This document shows positions 21,674 through 31,981 of a stretch of 64,000 nt of DNA, one piece after another. The notes under the pieces are model-generated. The model did not search any database, was not told the origin of the DNA, and was given only the letters and a program-made list of their open reading frames with translations. The DNA lies in the NCBI GenBank assembly GCA_949592205.1, contig CATIUR010000004.1:9923001-9987000 (forward strand), given 5' to 3'. Position 1 is the first letter of the stretch. The number at the start of each line of letters is the position of its first letter. A program made the translations under genes and the position numbers. This stretch comes from Helichrysum umbraculigerum. Taxonomy: Eukaryota > Streptophyta > Magnoliopsida > Asterales > Asteraceae.

Positions 21674-24173
21674 TGTAACACCCCCAAATTTGATGATTTG
21701 CGGAAGCTTGATTTGGGTGTTACTAATCAATAACAAGACACAAAGATATATAGTAAACGACTCTATATGCGTCGTTTTAACAAAATATATTGATAACTGA
21801 AATGTTTACAACAATTAAAGCTTTACATAGCTCGAGTTTAAATAAAATGAGATTTCAGTACATATGTACTTGTACAAAATATACTAATGCAAGAAAATCT
21901 CAATCGTCTGTATGCTGACTCGAGCTAAAGTCCTGAAGCAGAAACATCCTACTGCTGGGTACCTGCGATATATGCTAAAAGGTCAGCTATAAAGCTGGTG
22001 AGCTCACAGGTTTGAAATCAAGTAATATCGTATGAACCGCAAGATTTAAATAATGAATTGCATCCAGCAATTAAATAATGAATTGCATCCAGCAATTAAA
22101 TGATAATAATCGTGTATACAGCCATGAGCACATAGTTGAGCTTAACTCGAGGGCCGGGTCCCCTATAGAGAATTCCGGGCGAGGTGCCTCCACGAGTGCC
22201 TAATCAACACTCGTCTTCCCAAATATTAGTACATCCGTTTACCCGGTTAGTGCTTGCTAACCCGGATGAGGTGGGTCAATCCTATATGGTACCATATACT
22301 AATATTCACGCTACAACGTATTAACAACTATGTTGACGGAGGACTTTAAAAGATTAGTTTCGAAAAACTCATGTAGTATGTGAAATGTTTGTACTTGCGT
22401 TCACATGTAAAAGTTGAGCAATATATCACACCCCTGAGTAAAACAGTAAAAGAGGGGCTATGAGACTCACCTGAGTCTGAAAGCGTTTAAACAAACGTAA
22501 GTTGATTAGCCGAGTATGAAGTCCAAAGACTTGTAACCTGAGGGTGTCCACGACACGCGATGGTTATAAACATGATTGGGTATCTCAAAAGATCACCCTT
22601 GTAGTTGTTACACAACTATATATATGTCCAAATTACTACGATTTGGTTGATTTGTTAAGTGTTTGAAAACATGTACGGCCCGTTGGTGACGGATTTGTAA
22701 TAATAATCTCAACTATTATTATTTTGATTTCGTGGCGTTTTACTTGAAAAATGTGTTTTGATTGTGTTTTAGAAGCCGTTACGGAATCTAAGTACGGGGG
22801 TCCGGGGGCAGCGCCCCTGGTAGCGGGGTCCAAGGGGCGGCAGCCCCTGGCTGGGGTCGAGCTGCCAGGTCAGCTTGGAAAATTTTTATTTCTACTATAT
22901 TGCTTTGACGAAAAACGCATCTGGGATCTGAATTCGGGTAAAGTCGAGTGATAAATTTCGAGTCTCGACACTTAGTAAAAATCTGAGTTTTCTGTGTTTT
23001 GCGACACAATATGCGACACAAAAGTGGTTATGCGACACAAGGGTTGTGTCGCATAGGAATGCGACACAATGTCTATGCGACACAATGGTTGTGTCGCATA
23101 GATGCGAGATGCTGATTCAACAGCGACATAGTGATTGTGTCGTATGGAGTTTGCGACATAGTGGTTGTGTCGCAAGACTTGCGACACTAATTATTGGGTA
23201 CGACATAAGGTACGACACAGGGATTTTATGCGACACAAAGGCCAAAATACGACACAACATGCGACACAAGGCTTGTGTCGCATGGATGAACACCAGCCCA
23301 GAAAGTCCGGCTGTTAATGTTTTTCCGGCCAAAATTCCGTTTTAAACTCGTTTTTAAGCTATGAAATCGTGTTATATACTTAGTAAGGGACATATATATG
23401 TTATATAAACAACCACAAGTGAAAAATACTAAGATTCGAGAGATTTCGGGATTTTGTCGGAAACTTACAAGTTGCCGAAATGGAAATCCGGAAGGATAGA
23501 AATGTAGATCGTCGCGAGGTGGTCGTGAATCTCTAAAAATCTTGGTGATTCGAGCGCGTATAATGGTGTTATTTGCGGTTTTAGTGATTTGTGGTATTTT
23601 GGTGGTTTTGGAGAAAAATAAGAGAAGAGAGAGAGAGAGATGATAGAGAAATGAGAAAAGTGAGTGGGAGGTGGGGGTTATCCCCACTTTTCAGTTTGTG
23701 CCCCGCGTTCCGCGTGGTGTTCGTTTTCTCCGTCTTTTAATCGTTAAACAATTATTTTACATTTTAATTATAAGTTTTAAAATAAAATTTATTACGCGAT
23801 TGTTTTAGTTAAATACTTTACAAATCAATTTATATTTGAGTTATAAAATGTAAGTTTGTTTATTTAGTTTGCGCGTTTTAATATTTTAAATCGTGTAAGT
23901 TCTGTTTGTACGATACGAATGAATACGAAATATTATCACAATAATATTTTTGACATAAAAGCGTTATTTAATAAAGTTGGTCACCAACGTCCGTATTAAA
24001 TTGAATCGAAATACATTCGATTTAAATTGCGTACGATTTAACCAAATCGCATTTTCGTATATATTCAACAATATATATAATTCGATACATTAATTAGCCT
24101 AACACAGAACTAATTACATGTATTAACGTATGATTAGGCACTAATTACTAGTCCTAATTTGGCGGGTGTTACA
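21674..24173 (-). repeat. 5' LTR of element C (2500 bp)
   Basis: This is the promoter-bearing copy, read from 24173 leftward. No strong TATA box is obvious. A CT-rich leader (minus strand CTCTCTCTCTCTC near 23630) precedes the hairpin array, suggesting transcription starts to its right. It is followed by the primer site, the extra ORF and gag. Confidence 0.95.
23000..23283. repeat. Array of TGCGACACAA / TTGTGTCGCA words in the 5' LTR of C
   Basis: This is the same array as at 14917-15200. In the 5' LTR it lies about 890-1170 bp from the upstream LTR end, downstream of the CT-rich leader, so it is probably part of the genomic RNA leader. Confidence 0.9.
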
Positions 24174-24178
24174 CAATT

Positions 24179-25986
24179 AGATGGGCGTTACTTTAACAAA
24201 ACATTTAAAGTAGTACAAAATTCATCAGAGTTTCATCATTGTCGAACATTCCTTCAATTTACTCCGAGACCCGCCCTTTACAAAATATAATAACCTGCAA
24301 GGAGTAAACAACGAGGGATTAGCACGAAGCTAAGTGAGTTAACTCATTACTAACACTACACTTAGTTTAACACCATGAGTCTACAACAATTTAACACATT
24401 GACTCAACATCACTAGAGGATCGGTGGCCCTTGTGGCACCCTCAGCCGCGGTGGCCCACCAAGCGACACTTACACCAACTGCAGGCCAATACAGTGGTTA
24501 ACCGATAACGGTTTGCTACCTTTAGTCAACACAAGCTCTATTCACAACACATGTTCACAACTCTTGTGTTGACTAACCTGTAACACAACGTCCAACAAGT
24601 TGACCTCTTTAACACAATTATCAATAGATCTCTTAACACTTGCTTACTAATTCACAAAACACTTAACACACGAATGCAACAATTAACACTTGGAGTAACC
24701 ACATAAGTGATCACTAAATATAGTGAGAGATCAAAGTCCACTCACCTGTATCGATCCCGTCTCCACTCAAAATTCTAACTTTATTGAGTCTTCGGCGGTT
24801 CTGAAACATACGAGAAATCCAAATCAATCTCCAAAATCATTTTATATTTACTTAATATCCACAATCAAGCATATACGAAGCAATATAAATACAATGTACA
24901 AACTAAATTACATAATTAAGCTCAATTGAAAATTGCCCAGTCAAACCATGGGAATACGATCGAACTCAATTGAGTACGCCGTACTCCCGTGAGTACGTTC
25001 CATGAGTACGCCGTACTCCCGGGAATACGACCGTATTCAAGGGAATACGCCGTATTCTCGACCATTTACAAGCTCAGTTTTGATCAGACCTTTATTTAAG
25101 GAGTACGATTGGGAATACGATTGGGAATACGCCGTACTCCCTGGAATACGAACGTACTCCCTGGAATACGATCGTATTCCCTCGTCTTCCAGACCTGCGC
25201 AGTTGCATAATTCTGCACTATTCATGTTCGAGCCAAAATCACAAAATCGACCAAAACCCATTTATAACTCCATTCTATACCAATATTTAGCTACTATAAC
25301 ATCTAGTAACCTCATATAACATAGTTTCATTCATCTAATCAACACAATTCATTCAAATCACATCTAACCTAAAAATTTCCATTCAAACTAAAAACTCAAG
25401 AAATCTATCATATTTTTCATGTAATCGAGTACAAGAAGTTCAATCATCATCATTAAATCGATATACCACATCTATTTAGCTCATCAAGCTTCAAATCATT
25501 ATAATCACTAATTTGCTTAAAACTCATCATATATATAAAATATAACTTACAAGATAAAGAGGAAGCAAGAATGAGATGATGAGGAGGATTATCTTAGTGA
25601 TTACAAGCTTCAATCTTCAATCAATTTGATACTAGCTTTTGATTTGAAATGAATTGAGTTAGGTTTTGAAACTAAGTAAGAAATGAGAATTTGGGGAAAA
25701 TATATCGGCCTCCTCCTTTTATTACAGCCCACCTCATTTAATTACAGTACCATATAATACCCCTCTCAGCTCTATTGTCTGGAACCTAAATACCAATTGC
25801 GAGAAAATTATTTTATTTTACCGTCGTCTAAGATAATTTAAAACAAATAATATTTTACTAGTCACTATATCTCTTGAGACTTATTTACCTATTAATTTCA
25901 CAATCAAACGTATTTAAATAATTAAATTTACGTATTTAAATTTAAATAATTACCTGATTCTACTGGGCCCAATTCAGGGTGTTACA
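24179..25986 (-). repeat. 5' LTR of element B, upstream fragment
   Basis: This continues the LTR cut at 13590 and ends with GGGTGTTACA. With the other fragment the LTR is about 1944 bp. It aligns in part with LTR A, including the words GAGGATCGGTGG and AACTGCAGGCCAATACAGTGG. The following bases (from 25987) are leader of A, so B inserted in the A leader. Its left target duplication is lost. Confidence 0.85.
24950..25181. repeat. Array of GAATACG / CGTACTC palindromic words in LTR B
   Basis: About seventeen copies of G(A/G)(A/G)TACG and its complement alternate to form units such as GAGTACGCCGTACTC and GGAATACGATCGTATTCC. It lies about 805-1035 bp from the upstream LTR end, comparable to the arrays in A and C but with an unrelated word. 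Confidence 0.88.
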
Positions 25987-26279
25987 ATATCATAGCAAAG
26001 TAATCAATTCAAGCTTATTCAAATTTAACAAGCTTATCAAGAAGTACCTGATACACTTGGGCTCACAAAGATCGAGGAACCATTGAGAATACCAGTCAAT
26101 TACTCATGTTCCTCCGTCTCTGCAATCAAAACAACAACCTTGCATCTTGTTATAGGTTAGTACACTTTATATAATCACTTTCCCATACCACTACTAATCC
26201 CACACTTTAGAATGTTTGACTTAACACAAAATAGATTTGGGATTGAACACTTACCAATGTCCAATTCACCCAAACCTAT
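25987..26279 (-). other. Leader of element A between primer site and inserted B
   Basis: It is non-coding. The part next to the primer site resembles the leader of B near 13340-13440 (both contain TAGATTTGGGATT), supporting common descent of A and B. Confidence 0.7.
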
Positions 26280-26291
26280 GCTCTGATACCA
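26280..26291 (-). other. Primer-binding site of element A
   Basis: The minus strand reads TGGTATCAGAGC, complementary to initiator tRNA-Met, three bases downstream of the LTR end. Confidence 0.92.
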
Positions 26292-27378
26292 ACTTATAAA
26301 ACCCCTCATTTCATAGTTATTTAAATACAATATATCGGAAGCGTCTGTCCAAATTTTTTAAACTTTAATCGATCAAAACATAAAAGTTCAACTAATTTAA
26401 AACACAATTTATCAATTTGGGTGTTATATAAAAACAAGAACAACACCGATCTATAAAATTAAATATCAGAGTAACACTTGGTAGTCAAACATTCTTCAGT
26501 CCATTCCCTGCTCAGTCCAAATCATCTCAAGACCTGTAAGGGTAAATGATGGGATTAGCACAAAGCTAAGTGAGTTAACCTGTCACAATCAGTACAACTC
26601 AGTATAACAACACTGATTATCACAAATATCACATAGACACTGACACAACATCACCAAGAGGATCGGTGGTCCTTGTGACACCGCTGAGACCCGGGAGGGC
26701 ACCAAGAACCCTTACAACCAACTGCAGGCCAATACAGTGGCTTTACCGATAACTGTTTGCTACCTTTAGTCAATATGTGTTCCATTCTCAACACATGATC
26801 ACAAATCTCACATTGACTAACCTGTAGCAACCCAGTCCAACTAATCAGGCAAGTTGACCTCCGAATCACAGAATGCTCAATGGCAACACATCACTTATCA
26901 CACGTGTATTTCACCAGTTCACAGTCAACAATCACTATCACAATATCACTATGATAACTTGTTGTAACCAAATATGTTACAACTAAATCACACTGAGAGT
27001 ACGAGTCCACTCACCAATACCTCAGCTGCAAGCTCAGAAGTCTAATATTACTGAGCCTTCTCACCATCTGAGAATCACAACAAAATACACAAGTCAGTAA
27101 CTTGGTATCAACAACGAACTCGTTATAATAATCAACACATGTTATAATCATATAACATATCACATTATCTCAATACACAATATATCATATCAATCATGAT
27201 AATTAACACTTATGTCATCGCAATTATATTACAACTTATCTCGATTGTAACATCGCACAATTATGTTATCTAGTTACAATATTTATTAAGTCACTTCACT
27301 CACTAGTCACCGCTAAAACACGAAAAAGTGTTTAAAATAAGGTTTGTCACGAAAAATAGTTTTCTGCCTTGGGGCCAT

Positions 27379-27459
27379 TTAGCCGCCGGCTAAATCAATT
27401 TCGTGTCCTTCAGCCCAAAACAATTCCTGACCGCCGGCTAAACATCTTGACCGCCGGCC
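27379..27459. repeat. GCCGCCGGC array in the 5' LTR of A, one unit shorter
   Basis: Three units remain where the 3' LTR has four. The missing 20 bp correspond to one palindromic unit, suggesting loss or gain by slippage. Confidence 0.8.
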
Positions 27460-28065
27460 ACAGGCCTTCGTCCCAAACCCTGTTCTTTCTGTTCTTCCTA
27501 ATTCCTAATCAAACTTTCTCAAATCAATGTCTTCAGGTTTCTAATCGATTATATACAACTAATAACAGTTTCTAACAACAACTAAAAGCACATATCGCAA
27601 TTTCAATCATTAATTTCACTAAATCCTAACCTTGTATTCATGAGAAACACTTACAAATTTGTTATGATGATGATGGTGAAATCAACCCGATTATGATGAT
27701 GAATTCGAATCAGGAGCACAACATAATTTTTGTTCAAAGTTTGGGTTTTGTATTTCTTTGATTCTATGATTTTAGTTTTCAAAAATGAAAGAAATGAAAC
27801 TATATAAAAGGAAATAAGTCGGTTCTCAAAATCGACCTTCAATTACACGGGTATAATTTAATACCCCTTCTCAACCTATTGTCTGGAACCCGAAAACCAT
27901 TTACGAGTCCAAACTTTTATTTTACCGTCAACTTTATTAATTTAAATCACTTAATATTTTATCAACCACAATAAGTCCTGAAACTTATTTCCTATTTATT
28001 CGCAATTAATTCAAACAATATTATTTCCAAACACGTTAATATTAATTTCAAATCACAAAATAATA

Positions 28066-28319
28066 CTCCCTCCGTCCCAAATTAAGTGTCCTGGTTTGAC
28101 TTTTTGAGTCTTCTCTTTTCAACTTTGACCTTAAATATTTTTGTTTGTGTTATATAATACTTGATGCAAAATATATGTATGGATTGGATTTTTAATATAT
28201 TTTCATTGGTATAATTTTCATAAAGTAATATATAACACAAACAAAAATATTTAAGGTCAAAGTTGAAAAAGAAAGACTTCCAAATCTGATACAGGACACT
28301 TAATCTGGGACGGAGGGAG
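28066..28319. mobile_element. Stowaway-type MITE in the 5' LTR of A
   Basis: TA duplications lie at 28064-28065 and 28320-28321. Terminal inverted repeats start CTCCCTCCGTCCCA. The empty site is preserved in the other LTR near 6207, which proves the insertion. It shares length (254 bp) and most sequence with 62786-63039. TA duplication and these ends are typical of Tc1/mariner-related Stowaway elements. Confidence 0.95.
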
Positions 28320-28359
28320 TATAAAACAACTAGGTCCGATTTACGGATGTTACAGAAAT

Positions 28360-28683
28360 GGATTAAAATTGTGTTGAAAGAAGTGTGTATATATTGTTGA
28401 GTGAAAATTGGTTAAAAAATATGTTGATAGTTGTGTGTATATATAGTGTTTAAAAATGGATGAAGTTTAATTTTTTTTCTCCCTAGCCAACGGATACAAA
28501 GTACATTTTTTTTTTTATCTTTTTGAAGCCGTTTTGCACACCGACGCGGGCCCCTCTGTTTTCCCTTCACCTTCGGTTTTCCGACGCAGCCCACCGACGC
28601 CGAGCAACCGATGCCCCGTGCCAACGGCGTCGGTTGCGTCGGCCCAACCGATGCTCCTCACAGACGGACCGTTGGCAATGGTC
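28360..28683 (-). other. Right end of the Harbinger host element
   Basis: This resumes the leader interrupted at 4418: both sides have TATATATTGTTGAG-type words and GTTAAAA stretches. The last 150 bp are GC-rich with repeated CCGACG and CCGATG words and end in the terminal repeat at 28669-28683. Similar CCGACG-rich tracts occur at 34950-35060 and 40780-40880. Confidence 0.7.
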
Positions 28684-28686
28684 TTA

Positions 28687-29173
28687 GTGGACTATAAAAT
28701 TAAATTGCTTTTGAGTTTTGACCTATAAATAAATATAAGTACGTGAGGAGAGGTTTGTAGCTTTGTCTTCTCTTTATGTTTTCTTTTCTTACGAAAAATT
28801 ATGATAAAAATTATAAATAGATGATAATGGGCAACTTGCATCATTACTACATATTTTCGATTTTTCGTAAACCTTTTTCGATGTTAATGTCTTTCGAATA
28901 GTTCATGTCAAGCTAAACCCACGATAAAACCTTTAAAATATCACGGTAATTCAACGATTTTAATTGGCCATTTGTATATAAAGGGTAATATCGTAAATCG
29001 AAATGTTAATCATTATAGGATTATGTTTACAAATGTAACACGATAAAATCGTTCATCATAAACCATTCAAATCAAACATTAATCAACCGTAATTTCCTCC
29101 AAAAATAACCTCTTTTATCTCGCACAAAAAATTTCTCTCATTTCCGACCAAACAAACACAAACACAAACAAGA
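28687..29173 (+). promoter_or_regulatory. Upstream region of the ROH1-like gene
   Basis: A TATA box TATATAAA lies at 28975-28982, about 190 bp before the start codon. The leader is A/C-rich with repeated ACAAACACAAACA just before the ATG, a common plant leader type. The Harbinger right end lies 290 bp upstream of the TATA box. Confidence 0.55.
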
Positions 29174-30609
29174 ATGCCACCAACAGACAATCAAGGATCA
29201 TTCCTGAACCGGATCAGCATCCGTCGAAACCAAGTAGTTTACGAAAACGAAGTCGAAGACCTCGAACAATTCCAGAAACACGTCGCTGACCGCCTCTCTG
29301 AACTCTTCCACCCTCCCGAAGACGCCTCATCTAGCGACCTACCCGAAACACCATTATCCATCGCATGGTTTCGTAAACTTCTCGACATATTTCTATGTGT
29401 CGAGGCCGAATTCAAGGCGGTTGTAATCATGGGCCGTGACGCTAACAATTTCACTAAATCGCCACTTGATCGTTTAATTCCCGAACATCTTGATCGTACG
29501 GTAAAAGCTCTTGATATATGCACTGCTATTATTCATGGGATTGATTTACTTCTACACTGGCAAACATTGGCCAAAATTGCTGTTGATTCGCTTCAACAAA
29601 AACCAATTGGAGAAGGACACGTCAAAAGGGCGAAAAAGGCGTTGAACACTTTATTATCGTCGATTCATATCGACGATAAAGAGAACCACCAACACACGAA
29701 ATCCGCCGCAGCTCCTGCATCGTCGAAAGATCATACAACGATTGGAAACCTAAAGTCGTTATCGTATTCATTCGCTAAGTCGTGGTCGGCCTCTAAGCAA
29801 ATTCAGGTGTGATTTGGTAAATATCTTATAGGGTTATAAGTTGTAACTGAGTGATGATATATACGTCTAAAATCAGATCGATAAAATTAAAGAAATTATG
29901 AGAAAATAGAAATGCGTACTATCAAAATGTAATCATCTAGCTTGGTGTTAGAGTTATAATTAAAATAGAACAATATATTATATATACACAATAAAGAAAA
30001 AAATTACATTACCTCTTATAATTTATATATAAAGATTGTTACAACTATACGTAATAAATTAACAAATGATTTTGCTGTTCAAAATAGGCTATGTCCTCCA
30101 ATCTAGCGGTGCCACGTGGCGGTGAGCCGACAGGTTTGGTTGTACCGGTTTACTTAATGAGCTCGGTTTTGGTTTTCGTAATGTGGGCCATGGTGGCCGC
30201 GATTCCATGTCAAGAACGTACCGGGCTGGCAGCACATTTGCAATTATCAAAGCAATTCGCCTGGGCGCAACCCATGATCGGATTGCAGGACAAAATTGGT
30301 GAAGATTGGAAGAAAAAAGAGAAGAAAGGGAGGAGTGGGTTGTTGGAAGAAACACAAAGATTAGAGAAATTGGCGAAAACTTTGGTGGAGTTCGCGGAGG
30401 GATTTAAGTTTCCGGTAGAGGTGGAGAAGGCGGAGGAAGTGGCGGCACAAGTGGCGGAAATGGGAGAGATTTGTTGGAGTATGGAGGAGGGATTGGCGGC
30501 GCTGCAAATGCAAGTGATCGAATTGTTTCATCGGATTGTAAGGAGTAGAGCTGAAACACTTGGTGTTCTTGATCAAGTGAATAAGATAGCCACACCGGTT
30601 CCATATTGA
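29174..30609 (+). CDS. ROH1: ROH1-like protein (DUF793), exocyst-associated
   Basis: Two exons, 29174-29806 and 30088-30609, join in phase across a 281-bp GT-AG intron to give 384 residues. The start MPPTDNQGSFLNRISIRRNQ and the central PRGGEPTGL and CQERTGL motifs are typical of the plant ROH1/DUF793 family. A hydrophobic stretch at about 228-250 (LVVPVYLMSSVLVFVMWAMV) is the family's predicted membrane segment. After it comes a charged helical C-terminal region ending near 384, which fits the usual family length. ROH1 proteins are reported to bind EXO70 subunits of the exocyst and to restrain secretion; the specific partner here is unknown. The intron falls directly before AMSSN, and I am not sure whether it is common in the family. 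If retained, it would add one Val and then a stop, truncating the protein before its membrane segment. Confidence 0.9.
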
Positions 30610-31981
30610 AATCTAACCATAGATTTCATATGTTTTTTTTTATTTGTTTGTCACATTTATTTATTCTCAGTTTTTAGCACTTATGCAAGAATCACAAAAG
30701 TCTTTAATTTTGATGTTTCGATTACATGTTTTATTTATGTACACGATTCTTTTAATTAGTTCGAGAAACAATGTTATGTTTTTTTTTTTCGCTTGAGAGT
30801 AAACAAGCTAGTAATACATAATAATAACCAAGTATATCTAATTAAACACCTATGATTGAAAATTTTGTCACTAATAGAGGCGGATGTCGAAGGGGAAGGG
30901 GCAGTTGCCCCCTCTTCGATAAATTCTAAACTATGTAATATTGAAAATTTCTTATTAATGATATTTTATAAGTTATATCACCTCAAAAATGAAGAAAAAG
31001 AACAATTTTTTTAACCCATCACCATCATGAACGTATCTCAGCTCCACTCCTAATCACTAGCAAATAATATCAAAGTAACTATCAGAAAAGAATTATTAGA
31101 AGATCATATCAGAAAAGAAATATTAAAAGACCACAAGATCAAAGTTATATGATAAGGTACGTCTACATTGAGAATGAGACCGGTTAAGACAAAAATGTCA
31201 CATTCGTTAAGTATGGGTGAACTACATCGACTATCAATGAATCTGACTAAAAAAAACACTTGGATCGATATGATTTACATAAAGTTTGATAGCGTTGCAT
31301 CTTTGTTTGTATCAAGCACTATTGATGGGTTGTGATGAGTCCTACCGTTTTTCGGAATTGAAAAGAACTTAGTGGTAGGAGTGCCATCTTAGTTGGTTTA
31401 TACCTCTGTAAAGGTAGCCACCAAGATGGACTTCAAAAATGAGTTTATTGTACATCGAAGCATTGTTTTAATCCACTTGTTTTTAGTTTTGCATTAAGTG
31501 ATTATAATCGAAACGGATGTGGTTACTTAAGTGACCTACAAAAGTAAATCTAGCTTGATCATTTGTAACAAAACTAAGTACGATGACGATCTATCAGTTT
31601 AAAATACAAGTATCGTGAGTGCCTGTTAGACTTGACCTCGTTTTAGAGTCAATTTTTTCAAGTACGCACATCATTTCGTTGTTCCATATTGATCATTATA
31701 TCTAGAGATGCTAGATGCTCGGTACGTATATAAGTGTAAATCTTCCCTCAACTAGTGTACACATTCCATTGGCTTAAGGTAGATTTTTTTCCGGCAACCT
31801 CAACCGACACACGCCGAGCTTTCAGAAACAAACAATCATATATACATCAATCAATACTTCTTGACCAAGACATTTGCAAATGCTAACTTTCTTATATTTT
31901 TCTTCCTATAAAACACACACTCTAATTGCTTCTCTAAGCAAAAAAATCCCACTTTCTTACACTACTAGCTACCCCTAAAAC
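30610..31981. other. Spacer between the ROH1-like and HIPP genes
   Basis: No gene seen. A possible hAT remnant starts near 30876 (GAGGCGGATG) and may end near 31053, but its ends and target duplication are not convincing. A TATA-like TATAAAA lies at 31908-31914, about 70 bp before the next start codon. Confidence 0.5.

Larger units (their letters stand above)
13591..24173 (-). mobile_element. Complete, young Ty3/gypsy chromovirus C (10.6 kb)
   Basis: The 5-bp duplications CAATT lie at 13586-13590 and 24174-24178. The LTRs are 2500 bp each and run TGTAACACCC...GGGTGTTACA. The primer site is at 21658-21670 and the polypurine tract at 16091-16101. An intact Gag-Pol with a chromodomain-like tail and long LTRs points to the Tekay/Del group of chromoviruses. 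I noticed only two base differences between the LTRs (A/G near 13652 versus 21735, T/A near 14269 versus 22352) and no net length difference. It therefore inserted recently and may still be able to move. Confidence 0.95.
9801..25986 (-). mobile_element. Ty3/gypsy element B, 5' half only, split by element C
   Basis: From right to left on the minus strand it keeps a 5' LTR (24179-25986 joined to 13455-13590), an initiator-tRNA primer site, gag, protease, reverse transcriptase and RNase H. It stops at the RNase H/integrase border near 9800. No second LTR beginning TATAACGCCCC was seen to the left, so the 3' half was deleted. Its LTR and leader resemble those of A (shared GATCGGTGG and CTGCAGGCCAATACAGTGG words), so A and B are related families. 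Confidence 0.75.
4419..28354 (-). mobile_element. Ty3/gypsy LTR retrotransposon A, with nested insertions
   Basis: The 5-bp duplications GAAAT lie at 4414-4418 and 28355-28359. The LTRs begin TATAAAACCCC and end GGATGTTACA on the plus strand. The primer site (26280-26291, next to the right LTR) and polypurine tract (6243-6256, next to the left LTR) show the element runs on the minus strand. Between them lie about 3.5 kb of AT-rich non-coding DNA, the remains of element B, all of element C, and a leader of about 290 bp. No gag-pol can be assigned to A itself. It is either a non-autonomous LARD-like element or one that lost its genes when B arrived. Confidence 0.85.
26295..28354 (-). repeat. 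5' LTR of element A, with a MITE insertion
   Basis: It matches 4419-6242. Its extra length is explained exactly by the 254-bp MITE plus its 2-bp duplication, minus a 20-bp deletion in the GCCGGC array. More base differences from its partner are visible than between the C LTRs, so A is older than C. Confidence 0.9.
1990..28683 (-). mobile_element. PIF/Harbinger-type DNA transposon, host of the nested stack
   Basis: The 3-bp duplications TTA lie at 1987-1989 and 28684-28686. The terminal repeats are imperfect: GACCCTTCCCAATGG on the left, and GACCATTGCCAACGG read inward from the right, 12 of 15 matching. TTA duplication plus a HARBI1-type transposase on the minus strand fits the PIF/Harbinger superfamily. 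Subtracting the later insertions leaves roughly 1.9 kb. The family's second ORF (Myb/trihelix-like protein) was not found. Similar end sequences recur at 34777-35063 and 40565-40890, so the family has other members here. Confidence 0.75.

Noticed and set aside
24950..25319. 105-residue ORF over the LTR B array (25002-25319)
   Set aside because: Its peptide is a translation of the palindromic array (SREYDRI-type repeats) and is not protein-like.
30876..31060. hAT element between ROH1-like and HIPP genes
   Set aside because: Ends GAGGCGGAT and GGAGTGGAG do not match well and no 8-bp duplication was found.
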